Shown here: in pieces, positions 1-6,770 of the stretch
How positions within the stretch are numbered: position 1 is the first letter of the stretch
Layout: every line of letters starts with the position of its first letter
NCBI GenBank assembly: GCA_024645305.1
Contig: JAHEFU010000086.1
Span: forward strand, 1,304 to 11,267
From: Planctomycetales bacterium
GTDB lineage: Bacteria > 4484-113 > JAFGCY01
Reading direction: 5' to 3'
Length of the DNA: 9,964 nt
The notes under the pieces: model-generated
Seen by the model: the letters and a program-made list of their open reading frames with translations, nothing else
What the model was told of the DNA's origin: nothing
Databases searched by the model: none
Program-made: the position numbers and the translations under genes

Positions 1-1
1 A

Positions 2-1561
2 GCCACTGATCCGCTGGAGGGCAGATTTCCCGAACTGACCTTCCCAGATGATTCCAGGGACAATTCCGCGGTCACTGTGCAGCGAGAAGTTCTCGGTCGT
101 GAAAGCTACGAACGCGGCGGCCTGACGATGGATGACAATGATGACCTGCTGCTGCCTGCCAACCCCGCTCAGTCCACCTATGCAATCTACAGGCTGCACG
201 TCGGCAACTTCGCCCTGACTGACATCAACTTTGAGCTGGCCGACACCACGAGACCGGAAGCGATCTGGATCGGTGTGGCGGACTTCTTCAGGGGCCGCTG
301 GGTCTGGCAGCAGTACAATGTCGGAATGGGCAGCGTGGATGTATCGAGCCTCGGCAACCGCAGCCCCGGAGGCTTTGCCTACCTGGCAATCATGGCCCAT
401 GACAACGCCTTCACACGCGTCAAGCGCGTTTACATCGACATTGAGGTCCCGTCCTGGAATGGCTACGGGATAGATCCCCTGACCCAGCCCGGCCAGTCCT
501 ATGCCATGGTGCGGATCGGCGACCACGTGACGATTGCCTATGAGACCTTTTCCGTGGGGAGCTACACCCTGCGCTTTGCGACTCATACCCCACTCATCCC
601 CACACAGGAGTCAGATTGGCAATACAGTGACATCCAGGCCGGATACCTCGACCCCATACTGGACCTGGATTTGGAAAGTGTCGCGGGCAATCCCGGAATC
701 GCCATGCTGCTGGCAAATCCAACTATCGGATATACGACGGTCTGGTACGCATATGCGGGCTCAGAGACTCCAGCAGATCCGTCCGCCTGGACCTGGAGCA
801 GTCCCGGTGTCGGGATAACCGGCGATGGCCTGGACCTGGCCGAGATCAATGGCAAGCCGGCCATGGTCTATGAAGGCAAGGGTGGCAACAACGGTCACGA
901 GGTCCGCTATGCATACTCATCCCTGGCCCAGCCGGGTGCAACCCCCGACTGGACAATTGCAGACGTCGGTACGAGCTACACGTTCTCACAGGACTATTCG
1001 GGCATGCACGTCTATCCCGTGTTGAGCGGCATCGGAGTGCTGTACTACAATCCGGTGACAAGCCACCTGCGCCAGGGCTACACGACCAACCTGGCCTCCA
1101 CAGGGGAAGGCTCGTTCACCTTTGCCGATGTAGATGCTGAGCCACTGCGGGGTCAGCTCAGTGCAGGCATCGAGTTTGACATGACTCCCTCGTGTTTCTA
1201 TACCGATCCGACGAGTGGAGAGCTGCATTACGCGTCGGCACGTTTCGTCAATCCGCTGACGGTTGACGACTACGGTGACCGGCATGTGGTTGATGCAGAC
1301 TACATTGACCAGAGCCTGGCAGTGGCCAGCCTGCCAACTGGCATGGGGCTCGCCTACCGTGAAATGGATGGCAATACTGTACGTTTCGCCTGGCATGAGA
1401 ACAACATCCCTGAGGAAGGCCGGGACTGGCGGATCGTGCAGGTTGACGACCGCCCGAGCACGGGAGAAATCAGCCTGTCCTACCTGCAGGATGGCCGGCC
1501 TTGTGTGCTCTACCACACACTGATTCCGGACCTGCTGCAGTTTCGCGTGATGGTGCCGTAA
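2..1561 (+). CDS. Exported beta-propeller protein, probable lipoprotein (5' end outside window)
   Basis: The frame is open from base 2 with no upstream stop, so the true start and signal peptide lie before the window; 519 residues are visible. The GTG at 77 is not a credible start, because codons upstream of it still align with the paralog at 1614-3272 (an F-P-D/P-F-P-D segment, then E-V-L-G-R-E). The N-terminal module follows: Y-A-I-Y where relatives have W-A-x-Y, then W-I-G-V and R-W-V-W-Q-Q. The rest is a run of about 50-residue repeats of the form 'G-x-P-x-[VIM]-x-Y ... [LV]-x-Y-A ... W', read as a seven-bladed propeller. It ends in F-R-V-M-V-P, almost as in the downstream paralog. By eye more than half the residues match that paralog. 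No PKD domain and no catalytic motif are seen. Lipoprotein status is inferred from the paralogs. Function is unknown; surface binding is the most likely role. Confidence 0.85.
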   Translation, partial: ATDPLEGRFPELTFPDDSRDNSAVTVQREVLGRESYERGGLTMDDNDDLLLPANPAQSTYAIYRLHVGNFALTDINFELADTTRPEAIWIGVADFFRGRWVWQQYNVGMGSVDVSSLGNRSPGGFAYLAIMAHDNAFTRVKRVYIDIEVPSWNGYGIDPLTQPGQSYAMVRIGDHVTIAYETFSVGSYTLRFATHTPLIPTQESDWQYSDIQAGYLDPILDLDLESVAGNPGIAMLLANPTIGYTTVWYAYAGSETPADPSAWTWSSPGVGITGDGLDLAEINGKPAMVYEGKGGNNGHEVRYAYSSLAQPGATPDWTIADVGTSYTFSQDYSGMHVYPVLSGIGVLYYNPVTSHLRQGYTTNLASTGEGSFTFADVDAEPLRGQLSAGIEFDMTPSCFYTDPTSGELHYASARFVNPLTVDDYGDRHVVDADYIDQSLAVASLPTGMGLAYREMDGNTVRFAWHENNIPEEGRDWRIVQVDDRPSTGEISLSYLQDGRPCVLYHTLIPDLLQFRVMVP

Positions 1562-1589
1562 TCAGCTATTTGCTATCCATGATATCGGC

Positions 1590-1595
1590 TATAAT
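1590..1595 (+). promoter_or_regulatory. Consensus -10-like hexamer before the second lipoprotein gene
   Basis: TATAAT lies in the 52-base gap between the tandem lipoprotein genes. No good -35 sits at 17 bases: TATTTG at that distance is poor, and TTGCTA at 1570-1575 is only 14 bases away. A start site about 7 bases downstream would fall inside the Shine-Dalgarno sequence at 1600-1607, which argues against simple use as a promoter. The downstream gene may instead be read through from the upstream one. Confidence 0.25.
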
Positions 1596-1599
1596 CTGC

Positions 1600-1607
1600 A
1601 AGGAGGT
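1600..1607 (+). promoter_or_regulatory. Very strong Shine-Dalgarno site
   Basis: AAGGAGGT, a full match to the usual anti-Shine-Dalgarno core, sits 6 bases before the ATG at 1614. It fixes the start of the second lipoprotein and is the strongest ribosome binding site in the window. Confidence 0.85.
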
Positions 1608-1613
1608 TATGTA

Positions 1614-3272
1614 ATGCGTTACGTCCTCATGATTGCATTGATCACAATGCTGTTCACTGCATCCTGCACCGGCCCGAGCGGACTGGAAACAGCAGACAAC
1701 CTCTACATGCCGGAGCGGCTCTTCCAACCAGAACCTGTGGCTATTCCATTCCCGGATGAAATCCGTGCGGATTCCAGTGTGCCATTGCAGCTGGAGGTGC
1801 TCGGGCGTGAGACCTGGGACCGCAGCCCGCAGGCGATGGTTGACAATGATGACCTGCTGCTGCCTGCACTGCCCGGACAGTCAAACTGGGCCGTCTACCG
1901 GCTGTATACGGGTGGTTATGCCCACACGGAGATCGGTTTTGAACTGGCTGATACGACGGTCGCGGAGAAGGTCTGGATCGGAGTGCCGGACTACTTCAAG
2001 CACAAGTGGGTCTGGCAACAGTACAGTGCGGGCATGGGCAGTGTAGATGTCTCCACGACCGCCAGCCTCAGCAGCCTGGGAAACTCCTACTTTGCCGTGC
2101 TGACATATGATGACACCCTGACCAGGGTCAAGCGCTGCTTCATTGACATCGAAGTTCCCAGCTGGAACAGCTATGTCCTGGACTCCAGCGCCAGCCCCGG
2201 TGACAGCCAGGCCCTCGTCCGGCTGGGCAACCTCATCGGCATCATTTATGAAAGCGGCGACGGGGCAGGTGGCTATGAGCTTAAGATGCTGCATTCCACG
2301 GCCCTGGCTCCGGCGGGTCCGCCGGACTGGAACACCACTGACATCCTCGTCTCCTATGCGGATCCGGTGCTTGACTTGGACCTCATCAAAGCAAACAACC
2401 TGCCTGGCATGGCGATGCTGATCAAGTCACCAAGCCCCGGATACACCAGTGTCTGGTACGCCCGCGGCAATGTCTCCCAGCCGCTGGATCCCTCCGGCTG
2501 GGCCTGGAGCAACGTCGGCACTGGTGTAGTTGGCGACGGACTGGACCTCGCGCTGATTGACGGCAACCCTGCCGTGGTGTACGAAGGCCAGGAGCTCAAT
2601 TCGGGCTTTTCAGTGCGCTATGCCCGGGCCAGTGTCCCGGAGCCGGTCAACAGCCTGGACTGGGACGTGCTGGTGGCGGGGGACAGCTTCTCCCCAACCC
2701 AGGACTACAGCGGGATGCACCTGTTCAGCCTGGCGAACACACCGGCCATCATGTATTACGATGTCGCCACCCAGCAGCTCCGATATGCGCATAGTGCACT
2801 GGCAACACCGACGGGACCGCTGGATTTCAGCTTCTGCAATGTTGACAGCCAGCCGCTGCTCGGCCAGCTGAATACGGGGCTTGAGTACGGCGGCCGCCCG
2901 GTCTGCATCTACACCAGTCCACTGGACGGGATGCTGCATTACGCGCGCGGAACCAGCAGTGACCCGGCGGGCCCGGAGGACTTCTACCAACGGCAGGTGA
3001 TTGAGCAGCGCTTCGTCGATCAGCGCTTGGAGGTGATCCGCCCGCCGCTCGGAATGGGCCTCGCCTACCGGGAGATGACTGACAACACCGTGATGTATGC
3101 CTGGACCGAAAGCGCGACACCCACTTCCGGGCGGGCCTGGCGGATCGTGCAGGTGGATGACAGGCCGACCACGGGTGACATCGGACTGGGCGTGATGCAG
3201 GATGGCAATCCCTGCGTCAGTTACCACACCCTGAACCCGGATGCGCTGCAGTTCGCCGTGATGGTGCCCTGA
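1614..3272 (+). CDS. Lipoprotein with N-terminal W-A-x-Y module and seven-repeat beta-propeller
   Basis: This 552-residue protein is predicted to be exported and lipid-anchored. Residues 1-17 form a short hydrophobic signal peptide ending T-A-S before Cys18; Thr at -3 is off the usual Leu/Val/Ile, so the lipobox is near-canonical only. A low-complexity linker follows. The shared module spans about 60-185, with W-A-V-Y at 92-95, W-I-G-V at 121-124 and W-V-W-Q-Q at 132-136. Residues about 183-552 hold seven propeller-like repeats ('N-P-A-V-V-Y ... V-R-Y-A ... DW'). The last repeat lacks its DW strand, and a similar S-W-N-S-Y strand at 183-187 may close the ring. The start is set by the AAGGAGGT site. 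The gene is a tandem paralog of 2-1561 and may be cotranscribed with it. Its signal peptide (M-R-Y-[VI] ... S-C-T-G-P) resembles that of the convergent gene at 3295-5319. No catalytic motif is seen and the ligand is unknown. Confidence 0.9.
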   Translation: MRYVLMIALITMLFTASCTGPSGLETADNLYMPERLFQPEPVAIPFPDEIRADSSVPLQLEVLGRETWDRSPQAMVDNDDLLLPALPGQSNWAVYRLYTGGYAHTEIGFELADTTVAEKVWIGVPDYFKHKWVWQQYSAGMGSVDVSTTASLSSLGNSYFAVLTYDDTLTRVKRCFIDIEVPSWNSYVLDSSASPGDSQALVRLGNLIGIIYESGDGAGGYELKMLHSTALAPAGPPDWNTTDILVSYADPVLDLDLIKANNLPGMAMLIKSPSPGYTSVWYARGNVSQPLDPSGWAWSNVGTGVVGDGLDLALIDGNPAVVYEGQELNSGFSVRYARASVPEPVNSLDWDVLVAGDSFSPTQDYSGMHLFSLANTPAIMYYDVATQQLRYAHSALATPTGPLDFSFCNVDSQPLLGQLNTGLEYGGRPVCIYTSPLDGMLHYARGTSSDPAGPEDFYQRQVIEQRFVDQRLEVIRPPLGMGLAYREMTDNTVMYAWTESATPTSGRAWRIVQVDDRPTTGDIGLGVMQDGNPCVSYHTLNPDALQFAVMVP

Positions 3273-3294
3273 TGACCACCTGTCCCGGGCCTGC

Positions 3295-5319
3295 TCAGTT
3301 CCAGCGAATGGCGTAGCGGATCACCTTGCGGGCGGTGTCGACATAGCAGACCGACGGCTGGAAGACGGTTCTGTCCAGAAGGACCCGGCCATTGTAGACC
3401 GCCGGAATGGACTCGACGGTTTCCTCCGTCCAGGTGCCGAGCGTGGCATCCACCGAGTTGTTGGAAGCGACAATGACGGAACCTGCGGAGAGGCTGTGGT
3501 AGGTCACGACCGGGCGACCTGAAATCAGTTCAAGCTGCGGGTACCAGGAGTGGTCAGTCGTGTGCTCTATGTCGTCGAACCACCAGATGCCGGATACGCC
3601 GTCGAAGTACCCATAGGTGACCCGGAAATCCTGGTTGCTGGTTGTCAGCCAGCTGTGGTAGACAATCGCGATGGAGTTGAATCCGTCATACACAGGCTGG
3701 ATCTGGCCCATGTTGTATTCGGTGTTCAGGCTTTCCAGTATGGTGTGCTCTCCCCAGTCCGACCAGAGCGCTCCGTCAACACTGGAGGATTGCAGGACAG
3801 CCAGCTGCGTCTTGCTTCCGACAGTACGCTCGTGCAGGATCCAGGGCTGAGAGTCGCTGTCCGCCAGCGATGAGTGGAATGTGGAGTCATCATGGTTGTC
3901 AACGAATACAACCGTCCAGTCCGCTGCACCGTCTGGATCACTGGAGATGGCGTACCGGACCATCGTGTTCGTCAGGTCGGAGTAGGCAATGGCCGGGTAG
4001 CCGTTGACATCCTGCAGGTCGCAGTACAGGCCGACATCCCCGGCATAGTCGTCAACGACGATGCTGTGCCAGTCAGCGGGACTTTCCCCGCGGGCCGTGT
4101 CAGCGTAGTAGTAGATCAGGTCCTTGGTATCCCGACGGCTCCAGGCCAGTGCCGGATGACCGTTGATGTATGCCAGCGGGGCAGTGTTGCTGGGTGGCAT
4201 GCCCTGGAAGTCCTCCAAAGTGATGTGTATCCAGCTGCCAGGGTCCGCACCATAGAAGTCACTGGCTATGGCATAGCGCAGCTCGTTGCCAAGCCGGTAG
4301 ACCAGCGCGGGTGAAGTGTGTACGGTGCCCAGGCTGTAGATGTCCGGAATGTCCGTGGCGCCGCTGAGCAGGTCCAGCACCTGCCAGCCGGTGCAGGTAA
4401 CCTGTTCGGCAAAGGCGCTGGCGGCTCCATCGTCGTCAGTGACCCTGACTGTGATATTCCACTGACCCGGGCTGATCATGCTGTAATTCACGATGTCCTG
4501 CCCGGAAGCCTGGGCTTCAACACCGGCTTCCCCGAAGAGGTTGTCGCCATCGAGGTCCCACTCATAGTTGACAATGCTGCCGTCAGGATCCATGGATCCT
4601 GACGCATCCAGGTTGAGAATCTGCCCGGGCGGACCCTTGAGCGGAGTTGCTTCAAGCGAGGGTATGGGCGCCGTATTGCTGCCGGGTCCGTCCGTCACCA
4701 GCATGCCGTTTTCCACCGCGGTGTACACGCCCAGGGCGCCCGGCGGTGAATAGGACAGGATGATGCAGTATGTGTTGTCCAGGGGACTGATGTACTGGGC
4801 ACCTTCGCCCGCCGGCAGGTAAGCATCGGTTTCGTAGGTGGAGAAGGGACCCTGCCAGTCCCAGCGATCGGATGCGTAATGCGAGAAGCCGACCCAGTAT
4901 TCCAGGCTCGGGGCGGCCTGGCTGCCAACAGAGAATTCATCCGTGACATGCACCCGCAGCCTGAGCGGAGCCTGGCCTGGCACGATTGAGAAGCCGTACA
5001 TGGCCCAGGCACTGGAGCCGCCCATCACTTCTAGGGCATAGGCCTCGGTCCCGCTGACAACGTGATTGCCGCCGCCGCTGTCCAGGCTGAAGTCAATGCC
5101 GTCGAATGCCAGGAAGGCTTCACTGGTACCGCGGCCGATGGTTGACTCCCCGGACAATGTGTCCAGTCCGGAGATACCTGGCAATCCGTCCAGCATGATG
5201 TTCTGTCCCGCAGCGGGAGATACTATCCCGGCATTGCCGGTCTGGGGCACGCCGGGTCCGGTGCAGGACCCGCAAATTAGCAGGATCAGATACAAAGTGG
5301 TAAGCCGGATATATCGCAT
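3295..5319 (-). CDS. Lipoprotein with W-A-x-Y module, PKD domain and seven-repeat propeller
   Basis: This 674-residue exported protein starts at the ATG complementary to 5317-5319, preceded by GAGGTG at a 4-base gap. The signal peptide (1-18) ends C-G-S before Cys19; Cys16 at -3 is unusual for a lipobox, but S-C-T-G-P matches the convergent gene. The shared N-terminal module has W-A-M-Y at 105-108, Y-W-V-G-F at 141-145 and R-W-D-W-Q at 152-156. A PKD domain follows at about 216-309, with the classic D-A-S-G-S-x-D-P-D-G, Y-E-W-D-L-D-G-D and V-R-V-T-D-D-D-G-A motifs. From about 311 there are seven repeats like 'DW-x-x-x-x-V-D ... D-V-G-L-Y ... G-Y-P-A-I-A-Y ... V-R-Y-A', a pattern common in bacterial and archaeal surface proteins. 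W-Q-V-L-D-L-L at 312-318 resembles the outer strand missing from the final repeat. No enzyme motif is seen. It converges on the gene ending at 3272, leaving 22 bases and no evident terminator. Confidence 0.9.
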   Translation of the reverse strand: MRYIRLTTLYLILLICGSCTGPGVPQTGNAGIVSPAAGQNIMLDGLPGISGLDTLSGESTIGRGTSEAFLAFDGIDFSLDSGGGNHVVSGTEAYALEVMGGSSAWAMYGFSIVPGQAPLRLRVHVTDEFSVGSQAAPSLEYWVGFSHYASDRWDWQGPFSTYETDAYLPAGEGAQYISPLDNTYCIILSYSPPGALGVYTAVENGMLVTDGPGSNTAPIPSLEATPLKGPPGQILNLDASGSMDPDGSIVNYEWDLDGDNLFGEAGVEAQASGQDIVNYSMISPGQWNITVRVTDDDGAASAFAEQVTCTGWQVLDLLSGATDIPDIYSLGTVHTSPALVYRLGNELRYAIASDFYGADPGSWIHITLEDFQGMPPSNTAPLAYINGHPALAWSRRDTKDLIYYYADTARGESPADWHSIVVDDYAGDVGLYCDLQDVNGYPAIAYSDLTNTMVRYAISSDPDGAADWTVVFVDNHDDSTFHSSLADSDSQPWILHERTVGSKTQLAVLQSSSVDGALWSDWGEHTILESLNTEYNMGQIQPVYDGFNSIAIVYHSWLTTSNQDFRVTYGYFDGVSGIWWFDDIEHTTDHSWYPQLELISGRPVVTYHSLSAGSVIVASNNSVDATLGTWTEETVESIPAVYNGRVLLDRTVFQPSVCYVDTARKVIRYAIRWN

Positions 5320-5323
5320 ATGA

Positions 5324-5329
5324 CACCTC
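5324..5329 (-). promoter_or_regulatory. Shine-Dalgarno site for the PKD lipoprotein
   Basis: On the minus strand GAGGTG lies 4 bases before the ATG at 5319. A second GAGGT lies about 11 bases further upstream (complement of 5336-5340). The nearer copy supports the chosen start. Confidence 0.65.
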
Positions 5330-5343
5330 GGATATACCTCAAA

Positions 5344-5371
5344 AGCTTAGCACAGACTGTAGTTATGCCAA
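5344..5371 (-). promoter_or_regulatory. Possible promoter of the PKD lipoprotein gene
   Basis: On the minus strand TTGGCA (complement of 5366-5371, five of six matches to TTGACA) is followed after 16 bases by TAAGCT (complement of 5344-5349), which matches the -10 consensus at only three positions. The predicted start site would give a leader of about 18 bases that still includes the near Shine-Dalgarno site. The poor -10 keeps this tentative. Confidence 0.25.
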
Positions 5372-5382
5372 CGGAGGAGATT

Positions 5383-5399
5383 CAGCAGGCGTCCTGCTG
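5383..5399 (-). other. Perfect 7-bp stem-loop between the two minus-strand genes
   Basis: CAGCAGG and CCTGCTG pair perfectly around a 3-base loop. The hairpin lies 16-32 bases past the stop codon of the membrane protein gene (5415-6152) and upstream of the possible promoter of the next gene. On neither strand is it followed by a T-run, so it is not a classic intrinsic terminator. It could mark an mRNA 3' end or a weak pause site. Confidence 0.5.
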
Positions 5400-5414
5400 C
5401 TGTGTTGAGCGAAC

Positions 5415-6152
5415 TCAGCGCAGCGGATCGGGGTCGGGGTCGGGAGCCTGTCCAGCTGGAGGTTTTCCGTCCTTACGAGGGCCACCCTCCGGAGGGGGTT
5501 CCGGTCTCCTGCGTCCCTCCGCATTTCCAGCGCCGGGTCCCTGCATCCGTCCCCCACCATTTCCGGGAGGGTCGCCAGGTGCCCGATGTTGCCCCGGTTC
5601 CAGCATGCCCCCCGGCCTTTCTGCACCGGGCCCATCCGGTCCGGACTTGCGGCGTTGCTGCAGTTCCTGGATGAACCTGCGCTGGTCAAAGCCCGGTCCC
5701 TTGGGGATGACCTGCAGACCCTGGTGGCTCATGCGCAGCACGAATTTCTCCGTGATCAGTACACGCAGGTTACCCCGCAGGAATTCCAGCGGCTCGTTGC
5801 TTCCGCTCAGGAGTGAGATCTGCGGCCGTTGCCGCATGCGGCCAGGCTCATCCTTCTGATAACTGACCTGCAGTCCCGCAGGCAGTTCCTGCATCCTGTC
5901 GCCGTCCGGTCCGACGGCATACCCATCCTGCAGACGCCTGACACCGAGCGAAATCTCCAGATTTCCCTCAGCATCCTCGGTCGCGGACAGCAGGCGGCCC
6001 GGCAGGCGGATGCCGCGGCGCTCGACTTTCAGACCTAGGCCGGACTTGTCGCTGTTTTCATCCTCCAGGGCCACAAACAGGACCAGGAGCGACCAGAAGA
6101 CGAGCGGGACCACCACCCACATCAGCTTCCGGTTGAACAGGAATATGTCCAT
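5415..6152 (-). CDS. Single-pass membrane protein with Pro/Gly-rich C-terminal tail
   Basis: I do not recognise this 245-residue protein. Residues 1-9 are short with Arg8-Lys9, then a transmembrane helix spans about 10-29. The charge pattern suggests N-in topology with the rest outside the cytoplasm. Residues about 38-150 look strand-rich (L-E-I-S-L-G-V, L-Q-V-S-Y, L-R-V-L-I-T, F-V-L-R-M) and could form a small beta domain. A short Q/R-rich helix (about 156-169) leads into a disordered tail rich in Pro, Gly, Arg and Gln, ending P-D-P-D-P-D-P-L-R. No codon-level start upstream is possible because an in-frame TAA lies three codons before the ATG. No Shine-Dalgarno site is visible. It is divergent from the small membrane protein at 6271 and lies 95 bases upstream of the PKD lipoprotein on the same strand. 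The opposite strand of the tail is also open, but without a comparable signal. Confidence 0.75.
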   Translation of the reverse strand: MDIFLFNRKLMWVVVPLVFWSLLVLFVALEDENSDKSGLGLKVERRGIRLPGRLLSATEDAEGNLEISLGVRRLQDGYAVGPDGDRMQELPAGLQVSYQKDEPGRMRQRPQISLLSGSNEPLEFLRGNLRVLITEKFVLRMSHQGLQVIPKGPGFDQRRFIQELQQRRKSGPDGPGAERPGGMLEPGQHRAPGDPPGNGGGRMQGPGAGNAEGRRRPEPPPEGGPRKDGKPPAGQAPDPDPDPLR

Positions 6153-6232
6153 CAGTGTTTATCGTACTACGGCGGCAGGCCGGTCTGCGCCACCACACCT
6201 TATGAGTACCCCGATTGCCCGCAGGTTTCAGC

Positions 6233-6263
6233 TTGGCGGGAAATCGGGTGTGCAGGGTAGAAT
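6233..6263 (+). promoter_or_regulatory. Probable promoter of the small membrane protein, suggesting a leaderless mRNA
   Basis: TTGGCG at 6233-6238 and TAGAAT at 6258-6263 are separated by 19 bases. The -10 ends 7 bases before the ATG at 6271, so transcription would begin at or next to the start codon. This fits the lack of a well-placed Shine-Dalgarno site (AGGG at 6254-6257 is too far upstream). The -10 and its distance to ATG are preserved before the relic copy at 8994. Confidence 0.4.
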
Positions 6264-6270
6264 CATAGCG

Positions 6271-6699
6271 ATGCGCCTGATCGTGACCATTCTCTGGGGA
6301 ATTGCCGCCTTGTGCTGGCTGCCGTGGTCTTTCCTGCTGATCCGCTTTCTGGTGGACATTGCAATGGGCACGCCACTGATGGAAAGCAGCTATCTGCCAC
6401 TGCTGGTGCAGGGACTGTGGCCACGCTGGCAGGTCCTCGGTGTCTGGTACATCCACTCCTGGTTCCCGGTCAGCGCCTTCATCGGCAGTGCCCTCACTGC
6501 CCTGGGCTGGCGTATCTATTGGGTGAGCGAGGGTTACCGCCTGACCCGCCCGGTGGCCCAGATAGTGTTCAGCATCCTCGTGCCGCCCTACGCTGTATAC
6601 CTGATGTTTGATGATTCACGCCGCCGCCACAATGAGCGGGAGATGGAACTGGCGCATGAATCCGAGGATGCGAAAATGCGGATCAGCCTGCTCAACTGA
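6271..6699 (+). CDS. Small hydrophobic membrane protein, about three transmembrane helices
   Basis: I do not recognise this 142-residue protein. Hydrophobic segments at about 5-30, 64-85 and 94-113 look like membrane helices. W-P-R-W and W-Y-I-H-S-W-F lie between the first two, and the charged C-terminal tail (from D-D-S-R-R-R-H) is probably cytoplasmic. The frame is open upstream to 6010 or beyond, but I chose ATG 6271. The earlier residues are Arg/Ser/Thr-rich and overlap the divergent gene, and the second copy of this gene (8994-9146) starts at the matching ATG with conserved sequence just upstream. The lipoprotein at 6771 follows 71 bases later on the same strand, probably as an operon. 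The same order (small membrane gene, then lipoprotein) recurs downstream, hinting at a functional or ancestral link. A helper role for the lipoprotein is conceivable but unsupported by motifs. Confidence 0.75.
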   Translation: MRLIVTILWGIAALCWLPWSFLLIRFLVDIAMGTPLMESSYLPLLVQGLWPRWQVLGVWYIHSWFPVSAFIGSALTALGWRIYWVSEGYRLTRPVAQIVFSILVPPYAVYLMFDDSRRRHNEREMELAHESEDAKMRISLLN

Positions 6700-6760
6700 G
6701 CAGTCGGGAATCCCGCCCGGATATGTATTGGAAACCCAAAACCAGAAAGCCCATCCAAAT

Positions 6761-6764
6761 GGAG
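6761..6764 (+). promoter_or_regulatory. Shine-Dalgarno site deciding the start at 6771
   Basis: GGAG lies 6 bases before ATG 6771. It favours that codon over the in-frame ATGs at 6723 and 6759, which lack comparable sites and would add a charged, non-signal N-terminus ahead of the lipoprotein signal peptide. Confidence 0.65.
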
Positions 6765-6770
6765 CGAGAC

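Larger units (their letters stand above)
133..1867 (+). repeat. Tandem gene duplication (2-1561 and 1614-3272)
   Basis: The two neighbouring lipoprotein genes align along their length. One 27-base stretch is identical at 133-159 and 1841-1867, encoding the D-N-D-D-L-L-L-P-A segment, and an 18-base identity lies near both 3' ends around the W-R-I-V-Q-V codons. Elsewhere third positions and some residues have diverged, so this is an old direct duplication rather than a fresh one. The coordinates given span the two copies of the identical stretch. Confidence 0.75.

Noticed and set aside
986..1516. A 176-codon minus-strand open frame
   Set aside because: It is the antisense shadow of the lipoprotein at 2-1561; a shadow frame of similar position lies opposite the paralog at 2610-3227, as expected from shared codon use.
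5320..5859. A 179-codon plus-strand open frame opposite the Pro/Gly-rich tail gene
   Set aside because: It has no good ribosome site and its translation is Pro/Ser/Gly/Arg noise from GC-rich DNA. The minus strand gives a coherent transmembrane helix, beta-like region and tail.
6010..6270. Longer N-terminus for the small membrane protein
   Set aside because: The added residues are Arg/Ser/Thr-rich, overlap the divergent gene and precede the natural membrane start. The relic copy at 8994 has its ATG at the position matching 6271.
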